The notes under the pieces were generated by a model, which saw only the letters and a program-made list of their open reading frames with translations, ran no database searches and was not told where the DNA came from. Source: Tridacna crocea (taxonomy: Eukaryota > Mollusca > Bivalvia > Cardiida > Cardiidae). From it: DNA of 64,000 nucleotides. The position numbers were made by a program, and so were the translations under genes. The first letter of the stretch is position 1, and every line of letters starts with the position of its first letter. Positions 22,799 through 33,134 of this stretch are shown in pieces. The stretch is from positions 66,181,277 through 66,245,276 of the forward strand of contig OX031056.1 of assembly GCA_943736015.1 (NCBI GenBank), in the 5' to 3' direction.

Positions 22799-24420
22799 TA
22801 AAATAATATTATTTAAAAAACTTTTGGGAATTATGCCCAAGCTAAAATTTACTTTTAGACGCAAAACACTAAATCAAATATACCTTTCTTTCCTTCGACC
22901 AATTCTTGAATGTGCTTCTGTTGTTTGGGACAACTGCACTCTTTATAAAAAGGACAAATTGGAAAAAATTCAAATCGAAGCGGGAAGAATTGTCACTGGG
23001 CTAACGAGATCAACTAGTTTGTATAATCTATTTCAAGAACTAGGCTGGCTAAGTTTATCAGAAAGACGCAAATATCAAAAGTTTGTTCTCGCTTACAAAA
23101 TCACATATACGGTGGCACAAAAGTGACATGGAAGATATATTTTATACTACGTGCGCACGCAGTAGCTAATACGTGCGCACGCAGTAGTATTACGTGCGCA
23201 CGCAGCAGCTAATACGTGCGCACGCAATAGTATTACGTGCGCACGTATTAGCTACTGCGTGCGCACGTAATACTACTGCGTGCGCACGTATTACTTATTA
23301 CGTGCGCACGTATTAGCTACTGCGTGCGCACGTAGTATAAAACATATCTTCCATGTCACTTTTGTGCCATCGTACACATAATATGGTTCCGGAATATTTA
23401 ACTTCGCTTTTTCCACAAAACGTGGGTAATCTTGCCAGTTATAATTTGCGATATAATGATAATTTCGTGTTACTTCCATGTCGCACTACTTTGTTCGAAA
23501 ACTCTTGTGTTCCTTCTTTAATTTCCCTCTGGAATCAGCTTCCTCAACATTTGAGACAAATACCTACAATTTCATCCTTTAAACGAGAAATCTCAAACTT
23601 TATGTTTCAATCTAATATTGTTCCGTCACACATTTTCTTTGGAACACGGTATCTTTCGGTTATTCATGCAAGAATGCGAAACAATTGTAGCGACTTGAAA
23701 AACGATCTCTTTCTTAATCATTGTTCTGATGAAAACTGTTGTTCCTTATGTGATGAATGTGAAGACGCTGAACATTTTTCTTTAAATGTTCCAGATATCA
23801 ACTGGAGCTGCACCAGCTATTTAATTCTTTAAGACACCTTCATCCTTTGAGTTTTATTACGTGGAAATACTGAACTACCTGCAGAAGCCAATATTATAAT
23901 TTTTTAACGCCATACAAACATGTAAGTAGATGTACATGTATATAACTGCAACAGGGCGTTTCGGTGGTTAACTGATTATATACTGTGTTATAGTAAGAAA
24001 TTATCTGAGTTACCCTTTCCCTCCGTTTATCTCTCTCTTTCTCTAATATACTTTCATTTTCAATATCTTACGTCTGTTTGAGTAAAGATATATCTGATTT
24101 ATCATTCTCTCTCTCTGTCTCTCTTTCACTCATATACCTTCATAATCTATATCTGACGTTTCATGTCTTTTTCTTTCAAATCATTCTGTTTCTTTTCGAC
24201 TGACCAAACATTTGTTCCTTTTTTGTAAATCATATATAGACTTATTGCCAATGATATATTTTTTTCTGCCATGTAGTAAGGCATGTTTATTTTAATGTTC
24301 AACGTGGAGAGCCGTAACTAAGTTATCGAACTTGTGGTTCAACCCATTGACCATATTTATCGAATGCTGTCTTTGAATTGTATATGACTAGTACGTATGG
24401 CAATAAAATATGTTTAAACT
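22799..24420 (+). pseudogene. 5'-truncated CR1/jockey-like LINE end
   Basis: The reverse transcriptase C-terminal region is recognisable: KTLNQIYLSFLRPILECASV, VVWDNCTLYKKDKLEKIQIE, AGRIVTGLTR, LFQELGWLSLSERR, then after an insertion VPEYLTSLFP, YNLRYNDN, CRTTLFENS, LWNQLP, SSFKREI and a CxxC/H tail (CSLCDECEDAEH), with stop near 23,832. Polymerase catalytic motifs are absent because of 5' truncation. The 3' untranslated part has CT-rich simple repeats and an AATAAA at 24,402. Flanked by a 13-bp duplication AATAATTCGCTGA (22,786-22,798 and 24,421-24,433), showing target-primed insertion into the family O repeat. Dead. Confidence 0.9.
23108..23374. mobile_element. Palindromic MITE with GTGCGCAC repeats inside the LINE
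   Basis: A 267-bp near-perfect inverted repeat. Ends TACGGTGGCACAAAAGTGAC and the mirrored end at 23,351-23,374, then nine ACGTGCGCACG-type units about 20 bp apart. Flanked by CACATA on both sides (23,102-23,107, 23,375-23,380). It interrupts the LINE frame between LAYKIT and HNMVPEYL. Family unassigned. Confidence 0.85.
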
Positions 24421-24778
24421 AATAATTCGCTGAGACTCAATCAGTCTATCGCACGGAAAATTTCATCGGTCACTCGTCAGACACCGTTGCTATTAATAGA
24501 GGCAGTCGCCAATGTGCTAATCATAGTAACGGTGTTAAGAGCAACTTCACTATTCTGTGATATACAGGCTGTTTGACGATGGAATAGTGGAACTTCTAAC
24601 ACGCTGGAACAAATTATCCCAAAGGTGTTCAATGGGAATAGATCAGCAGGGCTTTTGGCAGGCCAGTCATTGGTAAATGCAATGTTATTTGCCCTGAGGA
24701 AATTCAAATTGTCCCTAGCTGTATGGCATGTGGCATTATTATGCTGAAAAAGAGTGATATAGGGTCAGTAAGTCTCGT

Positions 24779-25411
24779 TTAGATGAAATGCACTTCCGGG
24801 GAGGCTGGTCGACATATTGAGATATTTTCCACTATTTTGCTTATGCATGTACCGACATTCGTGACGCTATACCGATGTGCATATTCTTCAAATTCTCAAA
24901 AATGGGTTTGGAGAGGAAAAACTGGAGATGAAAGATGTTGGTAAGGGTCAAAATATTGTTTAGAAATAATTTTGTGATTTAAATACAGGCCGTGGAAATC
25001 AGCGAAAATCCGTAACCCAGTTTTCGTACATCGTTGCAATGGACATGTACTCGGTCGATTTCTGATCTAAGAAGGCCAAACTAACCTAGTTATGGCAATA
25101 AAATAATGTTCTTTAGCATTTCATTCTAGAAATGCACTCATATCGCGTCTTCAGGGGCGTTTAGAAACATATTGCGGTTTTGATATGTTTCGCACCAGTG
25201 CAGTTTCGCACCCAAGTCTCCTTTGCACTATATTGAATGTTGCCGGTAATGACAGTTGGAATTATTCGGCCTCATTTTATTAATTGAATTGCCTTAGACA
25301 GCCATTCTTAAATGGTCGTGAATTACTGGCTTCAGAACCTATTTTAGCATCTTTTGTGGAATTATTTTCAGTTAAATTCATCATTTCTAGTTCAAAACTA
25401 GGTATATAAGC
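24779..25411. other. Unassigned interior of the 4.67-kb element
   Basis: No frame or repeat recognised. Confidence 0.45.
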
Positions 25412-25618
25412 TTAACCCTTTAAAGAGCACGGAATAAATCAAAGACGCATTTCATTTTATAAATAAGATCGTGAGAATAATGTTGAAGTTGCCCTCGTCT
25501 GGACGGTCTTAGTAAAGCGATCAATGTAGATCAGACTGCAGACTTTGTACAGTCTAGTCATGATGTACATTGATCACAAAAGCAACTAAAGTGGTCAAAG
25601 GCACTTTGAGGGTTATAA
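25412..25618. mobile_element. Family C-like TTAA MITE, diverged
   Basis: TTAACCCTTTAAAGAGCACG to CACTTTGAGGGTTATAA. Hairpin GATCAATGTAGATCAGACTG / CAGTCTAGTCATGATGTACA. Confidence 0.7.
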
Positions 25619-26084
25619 CAAAGAATTGCAGACTATTTGAATACTCAGAATCAGTACTTGTGCTTGCCTATTTTGATGTAGCCTTTACAAGTGTAATGCT
25701 TCTTATGATGAAATATTCTGCAGAAAGTCTTTTTGAATACATTGCTTAGCCTGTCTTTTTTTCTTTTTTTTTGCAGGAGGGCAGATAGGCCATGAAATCC
25801 TAACAATCACAATAACTGTCCAAAACATCTGTACAGTGCCACATGAAACATCACCTACTTTAGACTCATTGGAAATGCCAAACCACTAAAACAGAAGATT
25901 AATTCATGACTGTCCAAATGACAGCAGATGCAACAGGATGTACTACACAAGATATGATTTGCAGGGCATTTTCTTCAAAAAAGCTTGTGTCAAAACAGCC
26001 AGGGGGAGGGAAGCCAGGACAATAAATGTGAGAAAATATTGGAAATCATTTTTTCTGTGGTGTTTTGCACCCATTCAAAGACAA
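25619..26084. other. Unassigned interior of the 4.67-kb element
   Basis: Nothing recognised. Confidence 0.4.
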
Positions 26085-26160
26085 ATTTCAACAGTTCATT
26101 TGCAAATCACCTGCTAATCCTCTCAGCTTGAACCAGTCGAAATTTTGTTCTGTGAGTTAA
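26085..26160 (+). mobile_element. Family B right-end fragment
   Basis: ACAAATTTCAACAGTTCATTTGC through GACCAGTC-like to GTGAGTTAA; shares its TTAA with the next element. Confidence 0.6.
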
Positions 26161-26375
26161 CCCTTTACCAAACAATTTTGTTCCTAATAAATTACCCTGA
26201 AGCAGAGGGCTTTTGAAAACATTGAAGGAAGAGGAGAGAAAAAATGGTCATCGGCTTTTTATACATTTTTCACAATGTTTCCTCTCAGTCATAAACCTAA
26301 TCATTTAGGCTACAATTTTTCATCCTCCAACTTTGCTTTCAAAATAGACACTATGAAAATTTTGTTAAATGTTAA
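26157..26375 (+). mobile_element. Family B MITE, old copy
   Basis: TTAACCCTTTACCAAACAAT start and GTTAA end; core strongly mutated but the AAAACATTG / CACAATGTTT arms remain. Confidence 0.7.
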
Positions 26376-26715
26376 AAGATTAAAATGGTTGCATTTCTTC
26401 TTATAAAGCCCTTGTTTAATTCATCCTTGCAAGTGTTGTTGGACCAGAGACAGCCCAGTAATTTTATACCAGCAGATAAAGGGGTCAGTGGTCTGTCTCC
26501 TGTAGACAACTTTTTGTGTCTTGCAGCAGACCAATTTTGAAAACATTTTGACCTAAGGACAAATTGGTCAAAATAAGTGATATCTAATTGTGACATGATT
26601 TAACGAATACTCAAGCTTTACTCCTTGATTAATTTTTTTCGCATTCACAAGGATGCTTCTGAAGTTTTGTGCTGCAAATATGTTTCAGAAGCAATTTTAA
26701 TATTTTTGATGACTT

Positions 26716-26931
26716 TTAAGTCTTTACCAAAAAATCCTGAGTTTTAACAACCCTGCAGAAAAATACTTTAGGAAACATTGTGTGAAAAGACAACTAATAA
26801 TTTTTACTTTCAACACAATGTTTTCTACCTTTTATTAGGTAAATTGTAAAATGTGAGTCAAAATCAATCAATTGTCTGCAAATGCTTTGAATTTGAAGAA
26901 GTGCAGAGTTTTATCAGTTGGTAAAGATTAA
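26716..26931 (+). mobile_element. Family B MITE, old copy
   Basis: TTAAGTCTTTACCAAAAAAT to GTTGGTAAAGATTAA; core degraded (GTGTGAAAAGACAAC). Confidence 0.75.
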
Positions 26932-27098
26932 ACAAAATAAACATGAGAAGTCTTAAAAGTTTTGTAGATATTTAATTATCTTTATTACATTTGTAGTAAC
27001 AAAACACTTTTGCATTATTGTCATGTTATTTGGGTCCCTTGATGGAGCAAATTTCTGCTTCAGAAAAAAAATATTGTTAAAAAATGCGAAATTGTTTA

Positions 27099-27327
27099 TT
27101 AACCCATTACCACACAATCCATACTTTTGACGCCCCTGAGAAAGAAGCCTTTTGAAAACACTGTGGGAAAAGGAGAAAATACTGGTAACCAGCATTTTCT
27201 CCTTTTCCCACAGTGTTTTCTACCCTTCCCAGAACAAATTTCAATTTTTCAGTCACCTTTATTTTGTCGTCTGCAAATGCTTTTAATTTGGACCGGTCTA
27301 AAATTTTCTCGTGTGGTAAAGAGTTGA
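27099..27327 (+). mobile_element. Family B MITE, near-consensus copy
   Basis: 229 bp, TTAACCCATTACCACACAAT to GTGTGGTAAAGAGTTGA; the core is a long, almost perfect hairpin centred on CTGGTAACCAG with a single arm mismatch. Confidence 0.88.
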
Positions 27328-28047
27328 TTTGCCATTTCTCACAATGTTTTCAAACGACTATTAATTTTGTGCAGCTAATAAGACTTCTATGTAACAAAAT
27401 TTCTTTTTCTGCACAATGTCATTGAGTGAATTTTACCACATGTTTATTGCTTTCACTCTTCAAGGAGCATTAGGGATTTTTGTTCTAAATATAAACAAGA
27501 ATATTACTTTTCCTTTATTTAACAAAGTCTTGAAACCTAACTTTACTTTTAACACTAGATAGAGGCAAATGGAGAAAAATAATTGAAAGATTGAGATGAA
27601 AACATTGTCGCAAATAGATATTGCTAACTGTGAGCAATAACATATTTGGTCACAATATTTTCAAAAGCAGTCTGCTGCAATGCTGTTTTAAATTAGTGTC
27701 ATTTCTCGTTAGGATTTAAATACCCTTTTAACTATTGAACAGTACCGGTAAATGTTAGCATGAACTTCTTTGTGGTGCAAAGATGGTAAACATAGAACAT
27801 TAATACTATAGTACTATTTTTCTTTAATTAAATGTTTAAATGACTGCATGTCCAATTATACATATATGAGAACACCACTGCATAACATGTGGTCCCTGTA
27901 ATGTGCAGTTGTCTTGCAGTCATGGTTCCTTTTTAGTGTCATTCTTCTACCAGGAGAAAGCTCTGAAAGTATATTAGTAAGATATGTTTGTAAATACATG
28001 TATAGTACTTCTGAATAGAAGTTTTTAGCTAACCAGAGCAAAAATGC
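27328..28047. other. Unassigned; degraded class 1 core at 27,600-27,680
   Basis: GAAAACATTGTCGCAAATAG and GGTCACAATATTTTC flank a weak AGCAATA hairpin, so an old class 1 element may be present. The rest is unassigned. Confidence 0.4.
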
Positions 28048-28437
28048 TTAATTCTTTATCACAGGATAGATCCTAGACTTGTCCAATTGAAAACATTTGG
28101 AAACAACAATTTAAATGTGGCTGGAACTTGGAAGGATGGAATTTGTCTTTGAATGAGTAGAAAACATTGTGGGAAAGGGAGAAAATGCTGGTTACCAGTA
28201 TTTTCTCCTTTACCCACAATGTTATCAAAAGGCTTCTTCCTTGAAAGCACTAGGGTAAATGACTTGTACAAATTGAAAGCACTAGTAGACAAAAAAATAA
28301 GTGTGGCTAAAAAAATGAAATTCATTTTTGGATGGGTTGAAAATACCCTGAGAAAAGGAAGACATGCTGGTTACCAGTATTTTCTCCTATTTCCATACTG
28401 TTTTCATAAATTGTCTTCTTTACAGGTAAAGGGTTAA
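28048..28437 (-). mobile_element. Two family B elements fused in tandem
   Basis: One outer start (TTAATTCTTTATCACAG) and one outer end (CAGGTAAAGGGTTAA) enclose two cores, at about 28,158-28,215 and 28,340-28,405. The inner boundary (AGGGTAAATGACTTG) has lost TTAA. Both cores are GCTGGTTACCAG type. Confidence 0.75.
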
Positions 28438-28578
28438 ACATTTCATTCATGTGCCAGTTAGTGCAATTGGTCATGGGTATCTTTCCAAAGTACTATGCAC
28501 AACACTAATATTCAGTGTGCATAGTGGAACAAGCATATTGCATTCTTCTTAAACAACCCTTGGCCTGTGAAGCACAAT

Positions 28579-28812
28579 CCTTTATGACACAATCCCGATT
28601 TTTAAAGACTCGGAGGATGTCTTATGAAAACATTGTAGGAAAAGGATTAAATGCTGGTAACCAGCATTTTCTCCTTTTCCAATAATAGTTTCTATACCCA
28701 CTCAAATAAATTTCCATCATTTAAATACTAGATCATTATTCTATACGGCATTAATTGTCATCTGCAAACCCTTTCAATTTGGACCAGTCAAAGATTCTGT
28801 CTTGTGCCGAGA
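28579..28812 (+). mobile_element. Family B MITE
   Basis: CCTTTATGACACAATCCCG to CTTGTGCCGAGAAGATAA; core ATGCTGGTAACCAGCAT. A degraded family C hairpin (GATTTCAGACTGCAATGAAC and CAGTCTGATCTTGAA) follows at 28,818-28,900. Confidence 0.75.
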
Positions 28813-28904
28813 AGATAACTACACACTTTTCAGCAAAGTGATGATCGATTTCAGACTGCAATGAACATGCAGTCTGATCTTGAATCTGAACTCTCTTATG
28901 TTTG

Positions 28905-29416
28905 ATATTTGAAAACATAATACTGGAGTGGCTGTCTTAAAAATACTCGAATGTCACCAAAGGCTGAAATTAACAGCGGCTCAACGTAGATCTGTGCGAT
29001 CGCCCCCGGCAAATTGAGGATTACAACTAGATCTATAAATATCTGTTTTAAAACGTCTTGCTTCGTACTTATGTTTTCATTTTATGCCTTCACATAGCTG
29101 TAGTTTTGTGAAAGAAGCTGATTCATCTAGTTTGATTTAACTCCGTCAAAAAAGCATGATTCTTTTGAATACGAAACCGAAAGTAGGTTGAACCATCAAC
29201 CTGTTTACCGGCGCTGAACACGATCTGTTCTTTACTGTGGAGTATTCATGGTCACATATCGTTCTCTGATCGATTACTGAAATTTTCAAATCGCTCGGAG
29301 TTCTTAAATCTTACTTCATCATTCGTAATTGCTTCGTGTATCTCTCCACATACTGTGATGAAAAGGCGATAAATTTACGGTGCTCCCCGGAAGTGATGAA
29401 CTCTGGCGGTCACGTG
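28905..29416. other. Unassigned right interior of the 4.67-kb element
   Basis: Contains CCGGAAGTG and TCACGTGA blocks near 29,400-29,417. Because the first is shared with the left end, these are better read as terminal sequence than as a promoter. Confidence 0.4.
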
Positions 29417-30083
29417 ACGAGACTTTCAGACCCTATTGGCATTATTTTGAAACTGTGGGATAACGTGCCTTGCAAGAATTTCATCTCGGTAGCGTTGGGC
29501 ATTCAAATTCAATAACGACGAGATTAGTGCGAAAGCCATGTGCAATGCCCGCCCAGGCAAAGACAACCCCCATCCCCGAAACGATCTCTTTTAGGTACGC
29601 AATAGTCGGCATAGCGTTCATTTCTCCTACGGTATACTCGAACCCTGCCATCACCTCGATGAATGGACAACCTCGACTCGTCAGAGAAAAGAACGCTATT
29701 CCATTGTATCTAAGCCAGCGTTGGTGCGTATTTGCCCAATTAACACGATTTACGCGGTGATGTCGCGTCAAAACACAACCAAAACGTATGGACGACGTGC
29801 ACGTATCCCATCCTCGCGCAAGCGATTGCGCACAATTTGGGCAGATATACGGTTGTTATGTGGACTAAGGGTATTAGCAGCAGTGGCTGTGGCAGCTTGG
29901 AAGCGATTGCGCTGGTGGGTGTTCCGAATATAGCGGTGTTGGCCACGCGTCGTGACTCGCGGACGTCCACTACGTGGTCGATCCTCCGTACTCCCCGTTG
30001 CTTGAAAACGTTGCCTAAGGTGTCAAATAGCACGAGTAGAACATCCAATATTCATAGCAGCCGCATTCATCGTCATACCTGCA

Positions 30084-30311
30084 TTAACCCTTTACCCCAT
30101 AAGGCATTTCTATGGTATCTCTAATTGACCCAAAATAACAGCAAGGGTGAAACTGTTCCTTATGTGTATATGACACGTTTTGATAGCATAGAAAACATTG
30201 TGGCAAAAGGTGAAATTGCTCGTCACGAGCAATTTCACCTTCTGACACAATGTTTTCCAAAGGCTCCTACAAGCAATGCGTAGAAATGAGTATCTTGGAG
30301 TAAAGGGTTAA
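30084..30311 (-). mobile_element. Family A TTAA MITE inside the Tc1 frame
   Basis: 228 bp with TTAA at both ends. The core is a perfect hairpin (GGTGAAATTGCTCGTCACGA and mirror). Removing it with one TTAA restores GGAATGCTTAATGCAGGT, which reads G-M-L-N-A-G in the transposase. Confidence 0.92.
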
Positions 30312-31145
30312 GCATTCCAATGGCACGTTCGAGTAAATTTTGCGGGAATTCTAGGCATATCAGTAATTAAGAAAACTTTTAAAAAAAAATAATTTTTCGC
30401 AACGTCTTTTTCTTATTGACATGAAAGTCTATAAAATTAGATTGAGAGGTTTCAAAAAATATACACGAATTATACTTGTTGTACATACACGTGAAAATCG
30501 CGTTCAGAGGGTTTCTTCTGCAGAATGCTTTCAATCGAGTTAAAATTTGTTTTATCGGACACATAATCGTATGCCCGAATATAATGTAGGTCATTTGACA
30601 TTTTGATTATTTTTAATAACATTGCATTTGCACTTAAACACAGGGGAAGTTTCTGTTTTGGCTCAGTATATATATCACTAAAATTTATATAAAAAAAAAA
30701 CTATACAAATCATCAATAACTAAGAATCATAAAATTACAAAAAAAATTGATGATGTTCCCTTAAAAGGCTACGTAACCTCTTCAGGTATTTTTAGATTTA
30801 GCGCCAAATATAAAATAATGTGGGAATGTCAAGTGACTGGCACTTGACTGATGACACTTAAATTCCATAACATAACAAACATGTAATTATTTTCCATAAT
30901 GTCTTATTCGGACGCTATGTTTAAAGCTTTGTCTATGTATTTCCGGTATGTAAATGAGCGAGTTGCTCATGTAACAACAGACTGCGGTTTCCCTTAGTAA
31001 ATCTCGAATTACTGTTGTCGTCAGATGTCAGATGGTTTTCGACTGCTTGAATTTTATGAATGAAAATTAAAAGGCTTCGGGGGTATAAGGATGATTTTTT
31101 TTTTTTGTAAAATTTTGGTCCCAAAATCTGAAGGGCCACCTTTAA

Positions 31146-31675
31146 AAAGGTTGACTTGAACTTACCTTTTTAGCCTTTGTATTGAAAGGCAAAAAGGTAA
31201 GCTTCTTGATTTTGAGTAATGCAGAAGGCAATCTGTTTGTACTTTCTTCCCCGTAATTGGCCCACATATCTGGCGTTGTAGATATCACGTGTCAGGCGAT
31301 TACATCAACTTTGTATCATTTTTTTCTAAACCAAAACTCGTCAATTGATTGATTCAGCTCGAGATAAGAAATGTTTTACTCTATCTACTTTTGCTCTTTT
31401 TTTACACCTTTATCTCACAAACTTCAAAATCATTCACTTTTTATCGTAGCTATTTCGGCAGGCGGTAAATCTTTGCCAAATGTCGTGATTTTTACAGATA
31501 TCGATTTTATTATTGTCGTAAATACTTCTTTAAATTGTGATTAAACTGTATCGCATTTTCTAAGCAGTCTTTTCCTTCATAAGGCAGCAAGAAATGTGAA
31601 GACAGGGTAACCAGTTCGTCTCCTACGAATTGACATGGTAATTTGAGCCGTTTTGGGGTCTTACGACGTCGTTGT
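31146..31675. other. Unassigned spacer
   Basis: Includes a short direct/inverted AAAAGGTAAGCTTC / CTTACCTTTTTAG pair near 31,160-31,205. Nothing else recognised. Confidence 0.45.
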
Positions 31676-32036
31676 GCTCGCTTGCGTTGTCTGCGCATGT
31701 CATATTCTTCGAAGATTCGACTGTCTTATATGACGCATCACTAGCCCCCAAAGCGGGATGACTGTAATATTACGCTCTGTAAAGTAGTAATGTAGAAAAC
31801 AGCTTTTATCAATATGTTTGAGGAGAAATGAGACCTGCTTTAGCTCCAGATTTCTCTAGACTGATGATCATAGCTGAGTGAATTGCACTAGGTAGCGTTT
31901 TATTGAATAAACGTTTATTTTAGTTTGAAATTCAAAGTAACGCTTGTCGCGTAGGAAAGTGGTTCGGTTCTGTACCCAGGATGCCCAAATTAGATAGATG
32001 AATATTTATAGAATGCCATCTAGCGGAAGATAATGG
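31676..32036 (+). mobile_element. Family G repeat, copy 2
   Basis: GTTGTCTGCGCATGTCATAT to GAATGCCATCTAGCGGAAGA. Near-identical architecture at 41.9 and 42.8 kb. Confidence 0.8.
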
Positions 32037-32065
32037 CTCAGTTGTCGAAGTTATTTATAGCACTA

Positions 32066-32360
32066 CGGTTGATTGATTTAATTTTATGGTGTTTAACGCC
32101 GTTTTCAAGATTATTTCAGCTATATCGCGGCGGCCAGTGCACCTATCCATTTGTTCCTGGGGTTTCTGTTACCAGTGCTCCGCACAATATTCTTTCCAAG
32201 CCACTGGCTGCTTTCCCACCTTTCCCAAATCACGATTGTCGAAACAACGATCAGCAATCTGTGAGAGAGGAATGAATAGTGCCGCAACGACTGTCATCAA
32301 TCCTCGGAAAGAAATTGGCCGAGCTAGGGATTGAACTCACGACCCCCTGGCCAACTTTCT
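32066..32360 (-). mobile_element. tRNA-headed SINE, second type
   Basis: On minus: box B-like GTGAGTTCAATCCCTA near 32,325-32,340, body GGAAAGAATATTGTGCGGAG, tail TTAAACACCATAAAATTAAAT-like. Fragments of the same body occur at 47,545 and 35,957. Confidence 0.7.
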
Positions 32361-32387
32361 TCACTCACCATACAACTTAAGAAGTTT

Positions 32388-32575
32388 TAGGACCCTTTTC
32401 ATCAACCATTCTTTATTGCATGCTTAGTTTAATTCTAAATTTAGAAAGTAACGCAATTTTTGATTGGCTAAACCATTTGGTTTAGCCAATCAGAAATTGC
32501 GTCACTTTCTAAGAAACTTACACTTTCACTCTTGAGAATTAGATTCAAGAGCAGTTGGTTAATAAGGGCCCATAC
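32388..32575. mobile_element. Family M hairpin MITE, copy 3
   Basis: Inner hairpin 32,443-32,520: AGAAAGTAACGCAATTTTTG pairs with the mirrored arm across CCATTTGG. Outer ends ATCAACCATT / AGTTGGTTAAT. Confidence 0.8.
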
Positions 32576-32602
32576 ATTAAAAGTGGTTTATATTTGTGTC
32601 TC

Positions 32603-32832
32603 TTAACTCCTTACCACACAACTTCGACTTTTAAAGACCCTGAGAAAGAAGCCTGTAGAAAGTATTGTGGGAAAAGTAGAAAATGCCGGTAGCAAGCATT
32701 TTCTCCTTTTTTCATAATATTTTCTACCCTGTGAAAGTCAGATATCATCGTATTACCAAGATTTAGTCTGTTGTCTGCAGATGCTTTCAATTTGGTCCAG
32801 TCCAAAAAATTGTAGTTTACCGAAGAAATAAA
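32603..32832 (+). mobile_element. Family B MITE
   Basis: TTAACTCCTTACCACACAAC to about TAGTTTACCGAAGAAATAA; core with several arm mismatches. Abuts a family E element. Confidence 0.8.
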
Positions 32833-32840
32833 GTTATCTG

Positions 32841-33095
32841 TGACCCATCACGCGAAAAGGGACCATCTCGGAATTCTGTTCATCAGTTAGATGGAAACAG
32901 ATCAACGATAGTGCGGGTCAGGAAGTTGATAATTCAAAAATGGCTGTATAAAAAGGTACAATGACCTCTTTTCATACAGAAAATGTCATTTAAGCGAAAA
33001 GCGTCAACCCTGGTCAGACTGCGCAATTCGCGCAGTCTGACAAGGTTTGATTCTTTTCGCAGTTCCCAGAATGTCCCTTTTTGCGTGATGGGTCA
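32841..33095. mobile_element. Family E MITE, copy 1
   Basis: 255 bp. Ends TGACCCATCACGCGAAAAGG and CCTTTTTGCGTGATGGGTCA-type inverted repeat. Hairpin centre GGTCAGACTGCGCAATTCGC with mirror, of the same kind as families C and D. Confidence 0.88.
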
Positions 33096-33134
33096 GATTT
33101 CTTCTTGGTATTAAAACTCGTAAATGGTACTTTG

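Larger units (their letters stand above)
22676..24574 (-). mobile_element. Family O repeat, copy 2, inside Tc1 and holding a LINE
   Basis: The two halves (22,680-22,798 and 24,421-24,573) together match 17,279-17,562 in reverse. It interrupts the Tc1 frame between RVRSSTIPSS and LIEELNN. It includes a CTCGTGACGAG hairpin centre at 22,723-22,733. Exact ends are uncertain by some bases. Confidence 0.8.
24761..29434. mobile_element. 4.67-kb TIR element, unclassified, inside Tc1
   Basis: Left end AGGGTCAGTAAGTCTCGT and right end (minus strand) AGGGTCTGAAAGTCTCGT match at 16 of 18 positions, and both are followed within 30-60 bp by CACTTCCGGGGAG. The flanking dinucleotide is AT on both sides. Taking the segment out together with one AT restores the Tc1 frame as ...QNNAN-ITLFQHNNA. 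No transposase is recognisable inside; it holds several family B copies, a family C-like copy and about 2.9 kb of unassigned DNA. Superfamily not assigned. Confidence 0.75.
22553..30358 (-). pseudogene. Tc1-like transposase pseudogene in four pieces
   Basis: DDE transposase remnant, read right to left. Piece 1 (30,312-30,358): MPRIPAKFT and, one frame away, ERAIGML. Piece 2 (29,435-30,083): GMTMNAAAMNIGC, the DNA-binding GRPRVTTRGQHRYIR region, WANTHQRWL, FSDESRL with the first catalytic Asp, IAHGFRTNLVVIE, YRDEILARHVIP and QNNAN. Piece 3 (24,575-24,760): ITLFQHNNATCHTAR, where the usual second Asp is Asn, then WPAKSP and, in another frame, PIEHLWDNL with the final Glu. Piece 4 (22,553-22,669): LIEELNNIPQ to CQAVL..EGGHTRY and stop. 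The pieces sum to about 1.0 kb, or roughly 335 codons, the normal family length. An in-frame stop and several frameshifts, besides the insertions, make it inactive. Confidence 0.9.
22365..30666 (-). mobile_element. Tc1-like transposon, split by nested insertions
   Basis: Terminal inverted repeats: CGGAACCAAAAACGAAACTT at 22,365 and, read on the minus strand from 30,666, CTGAGCCAAAACAGAAACTT; both continue CCC(Y)TGTGTT. The flanks are TA in a TATATATA tract, the usual Tc1/mariner target. Removing the three direct insertions (30,084-30,311 family A; 24,761-29,434; about 22,676-24,574 family O plus LINE) leaves about 1.5 kb, normal for this group. Confidence 0.85.
22313..31145 (+). mobile_element. 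Family I element hosting the Tc1 nest
   Basis: The first 52 bp (22,313-22,364, TTAATGTGGGTATTTAG...) and the last 480 bp (30,667-31,145, TATATATATCACTAAAATTT... CCACCTTTAA) are the two parts of one family I element, shown by the unbroken copy at 62,511-63,039 in which these parts adjoin. The element was split at a TATATATA tract by the Tc1 element below. Family I has short AAGGTGG inverted ends next to TTAA. Confidence 0.8.

Noticed and set aside
23150..23335. CRISPR-like short repeats (ACGTGCGCACG with 9-10 bp linkers)
   Set aside because: The units lie in two mirrored arms of a MITE with terminal inverted repeats and flanking duplication.
29393..29420. Promoter with ETS (CCGGAAGT) and E-box (CACGTG) sites
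   Set aside because: The CACTTCCGGGGAG block is shared with the opposite end of the 4.67-kb element, so it is terminal repeat sequence.
29470..29760. Plus-strand 96-codon ORF
   Set aside because: Antisense shadow of the Tc1-like transposase on the minus strand.
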